Source: UBA1181 sp045113275 (GTDB lineage Bacteria > Bacteroidota > Bacteroidia > Bacteroidales > Paludibacteraceae). Taken from it: 25,333 nucleotides of DNA. This document shows, one piece after another, positions 23,899 to 25,333 of this stretch. The position numbers and the translations under genes were made by a program. How positions within the stretch are numbered: position 1 is the first letter of the stretch; every line of letters begins with the position of its first letter. The notes below the pieces were generated by a model that was given only the letters and a program-made list of their open reading frames with translations, was not told where the DNA came from and searched no databases. The stretch covers positions 1-25,333 of the forward strand of contig JBGUIU010000170.1 in assembly GCA_045113275.1 (NCBI GenBank), in the 5' to 3' direction.

Positions 23899-24852
23899 AT
23901 GAAGAAATTATTGATGGCATCCGATCTTGGTGATTTAAACAAGGCGGTGCAAGAAGCTTTGAAAATTAAAAAAAATCGTTACGCATATAAGCAATTAGGT
24001 GAAAATAAAACGTTGCTTTGTGTTTTCTTCAACAATAGTTTACGTACCCGTTTAAGTACCCAAAAAGCAGGTATGAATCTAGGTATGAATACCATTGTTT
24101 TGGATGTCAACCAAGGAGCATGGAAACTAGAGACAGAGCGAGGTGTCATTATGGATGGTGATAAGTCTGAACATTTGTTAGAAGCAATTCCAGTTATGGC
24201 ACAATTCTGCGATGTGATCGGAGTTCGTTCTTTTGCTCGTTTCGAAGATAAAAAATTCGATTATGAAGAAACCATTTTGAATCAATTTATTAAATATTCA
24301 GGCAAACCAGTCTTTAGTATGGAATCAGCTACCGCTCACCCTCTACAAGCATTTGCCGATTTAATAACAATTGAAGAACATAAAAAAGTGGCTCGTCCTA
24401 AAGTAGTTATGACATGGGCTCCACATCCTAAATCATTGCCTCAAGCTGTACCTAACTCTTTTGCAGATTTTATGAACGAAGCAAATGTAGATTTTGTTAT
24501 CACTCATCCAAAAGGATATGAGTTAGATGAAAAGTTTGTTAGAGGTGCAAAAGTAGTATATGATCAAGATGAAGCTTTAAAAGGAGCTGATTTTGTTTAT
24601 GCAAAAAACTGGTCGGCATACCAAGATCCTAACTACGGAAAAATATTAAGCAAAGATATGAGCTGGACAGTTAGTAAAGAAAAAATGGCATTAACTAACA
24701 ACGCTTTCTTTATGCATTGTCTGCCAGTACGCCGTAATATGATCGTAACAGATGAAGTGATTGAAAGTCCTCAATCCTTAGTGATTCCAGAAGCTGCTAA
24801 CCGTGAAATATCTTGTGAAACAGTCTTAAAAAGAATACTTGAATCTTTGTAA
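23899..24852 (+). CDS. argF': N-succinylornithine carbamoyltransferase
   Basis: A 317-residue transcarbamylase closely resembling the N-succinyl-L-ornithine carbamoyltransferase of Bacteroides fragilis in length and motifs. NNSLRTRLST (45-54) binds carbamoyl phosphate; INQGAWKLE-like VNQGAWKLE (70-78), MESATAHPLQ (141-150), AKNW (235-238) and HCLPVRR (273-279) follow in order. It transfers a carbamoyl group to N-succinylornithine to make N-succinylcitrulline in arginine synthesis, in the cytosol as a trimer. The residue that sets acetyl versus succinyl preference (Glu92 in the Xanthomonas acetyl enzyme, Pro90 in B. fragilis) is Ser90 here (DGDKSEH). A small uncharged residue should still accept the succinyl group. 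The gene is monocistronic, with its own -7 box, and lies 18 kb from argD. Confidence 0.92.
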   Translation: MKKLLMASDLGDLNKAVQEALKIKKNRYAYKQLGENKTLLCVFFNNSLRTRLSTQKAGMNLGMNTIVLDVNQGAWKLETERGVIMDGDKSEHLLEAIPVMAQFCDVIGVRSFARFEDKKFDYEETILNQFIKYSGKPVFSMESATAHPLQAFADLITIEEHKKVARPKVVMTWAPHPKSLPQAVPNSFADFMNEANVDFVITHPKGYELDEKFVRGAKVVYDQDEALKGADFVYAKNWSAYQDPNYGKILSKDMSWTVSKEKMALTNNAFFMHCLPVRRNMIVTDEVIESPQSLVIPEAANREISCETVLKRILESL

Positions 24853-24876
24853 AAACCTCATTCGAAAGAGTTTTTA
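24851..24876 (+). terminator. Weak terminator at the end of the carbamoyltransferase gene
   Basis: AAAAACCTC (24851-24859) pairs with GAGTTTTT (24868-24875) with one bulged C and an 8-base loop; the T tract forms part of the stem. It overlaps the stop codon. Stability is low. Confidence 0.35.
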
Positions 24877-24885
24877 TCAATTATA

Positions 24886-24920
24886 TGAGGAGACTATATT
24901 ACGTAAATATGGTCTCCTTA
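24886..24920. repeat. Long perfect hairpin without T tract
   Basis: TGAGGAGACTATATT (24886-24900) pairs with AATATGGTCTCCTTA (24906-24920), 15 pairs including two G-U, across a 5-base loop ACGTA. There is no T tract on either side, so it is not a standard intrinsic terminator. It may protect the 3' end of the carbamoyltransferase mRNA from exonucleases. Confidence 0.6.
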
Positions 24921-25085
24921 CCAAAAAAGAAAACGGCAATGAATAACAATATGCCATTTTTCTCAAGGGACATGGATGGAACATTACCACATCTGAGATA
25001 ATAAAAGGCAGAATAGATTTAATGTATGTAGAATGTAATAGATAAAAATAATATACAATCGATGCACTAATAGAATTTCCGTATA

Positions 25086-25120
25086 AAAAGGTCGTGCTTC
25101 ACAACACGACCTTTTCTTCA
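25086..25120 (-). terminator. Intrinsic terminator of enolase (possibly bidirectional)
   Basis: AAAAGGTCGTG (25086-25096) pairs perfectly with CACGACCTTTT (25105-25115) across an 8-base loop. Reading on the minus strand it runs into TTTTTATAC. On the plus strand TTTTCTT follows, so it can stop transcription from both sides. Confidence 0.8.
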
Positions 25121-25150
25121 ATTATGATTTATACTATCAAAGACAAAATG

Positions 25151-25333
25151 TCACTTGATTCTTTTATAACTATATTGAGACGATTTTCCTAATTCTTCCT
25201 CTATACGGATCAATTGATTGTATTTAGCCATACGGTCGGTTCTTGAAAGTGAACCAGTCTTGATTTGACCTGAGTTGGTGGCAACTGCAATATCTGCAAT
25301 GGTGGTGTCTTCCGTCTCGCCAGAACGATGTGA
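25151..25333 (-). CDS. eno: Enolase, C-terminal 60 residues (5' part outside window)
   Basis: The minus strand from the window edge reads SHRSGETEDTTIADIAVATN, then SGQIKTGSLSRTDRMAKYNQ, then LIRIEEELGKSSQYSYKRIK and TGA. The first stretch is the signature end of enolase: the His-Arg of SHRSGETED and the Lys of GQIKTG contact phosphoenolpyruvate. The enzyme converts 2-phosphoglycerate to phosphoenolpyruvate in glycolysis. Only the 3' end is present, cut by the window edge. It is too short to stand out as an ORF, but the match is unmistakable. It ends with its own terminator 35 bases downstream. Confidence 0.96.
   Translation of the reverse strand, partial: SHRSGETEDTTIADIAVATNSGQIKTGSLSRTDRMAKYNQLIRIEEELGKSSQYSYKRIK

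Larger units (their letters stand above)
24853..25150. other. Intergenic region between the carbamoyltransferase and enolase genes
   Basis: About 300 AT-rich bases between two genes that converge. It holds a weak terminator, a long hairpin (24886-24920) and the enolase terminator (25086-25115). Between them (24921-25085) I see no credible gene or RNA element; a 20-codon frame from 24939 has nothing to support it. Confidence 0.5.

Noticed and set aside
23709..23942. 77-codon minus-strand frame rich in Phe/Tyr/Leu
   Set aside because: It lies in AT-rich intergenic DNA overlapping the promoter and start of the carbamoyltransferase, with a composition typical of non-coding AT-rich sequence.
24939..25001. 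20-codon frame between the carbamoyltransferase and enolase genes
   Set aside because: No promoter box, no conserved motif, no terminator of its own; nothing distinguishes it from chance.

Overview
The window reads as chromosomal DNA from a member of the Bacteroidales (Bacteroidota). The evidence is the AT-rich sequence, several promoters of the Bacteroidota type (a -7 box TAnnTTTG, once with a TTTG -33 box), an ornithine-carbamoyltransferase relative of the N-succinylornithine type, DUF4292 and SpmA-SpmB fusion proteins, and a secreted protein ending in a type IX secretion (T9SS) sorting domain. The T9SS domain argues for a Porphyromonas/Tannerella/Paludibacter/Dysgonomonas-like relative rather than a typical gut Bacteroides, but the genus cannot be fixed. 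I see no rRNA, tRNA, IS element, phage gene or CRISPR array.

Layout. (1) 1-2248: 3' part of a giant acyl-CoA dehydratase activase/HgdB-like Fe-S protein, then an intrinsic terminator. (2) 2293-4782: helicase hrpB. (3) 4884-6740: argD followed at once by a HisI-HisE-like protein whose HisI half has lost its zinc cysteines, then a terminator. (4) 7010-8497: polysaccharide flippase, overlapping tail to tail with tcdA (8486-9205, minus). (5) 9275-16877: a compact envelope-flavoured operon on the plus strand: dut, TPR protein, DUF4292 lipoprotein, EnvC-like LytM factor without catalytic residues, Wzz-like membrane protein, Gfo/Idh/MocA oxidoreductase, SpmA-SpmB fusion. (6) 17090-20769: a 1206-residue secreted CotH protein and terminator. 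(7) 20820-23527, minus strand: nitrogen operon promoter - 40-codon leader ORF - terminator - glnK - amtB - outer-membrane porin. (8) 23856-24852: N-succinylornithine carbamoyltransferase. (9) 25081-25333, minus: terminator and 3' end of enolase.

The most interesting item lies just upstream of glnK. A consensus Bacteroidota promoter drives a short ORF absent from ordinary gene calls because of its length. Residues 13-29 of its product contain 12 Gln/Asn out of 17, and it is followed by an intrinsic terminator ending about 22 bases before glnK. Segments inside the ORF are complementary to the 5' arm of that terminator. This is the layout of a translation-coupled attenuator, here apparently reading glutamine/asparagine supply and controlling PII and the ammonium transporter. 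The sequence elements are directly visible; the regulatory mechanism is inference.

Functionally, argD and the carbamoyltransferase belong to the same (probably succinylated) arginine route although they lie 18 kb apart. glnK-amtB-porin forms an ammonium uptake module spanning both membranes. The dut operon joins nucleotide sanitation with cell-envelope functions.
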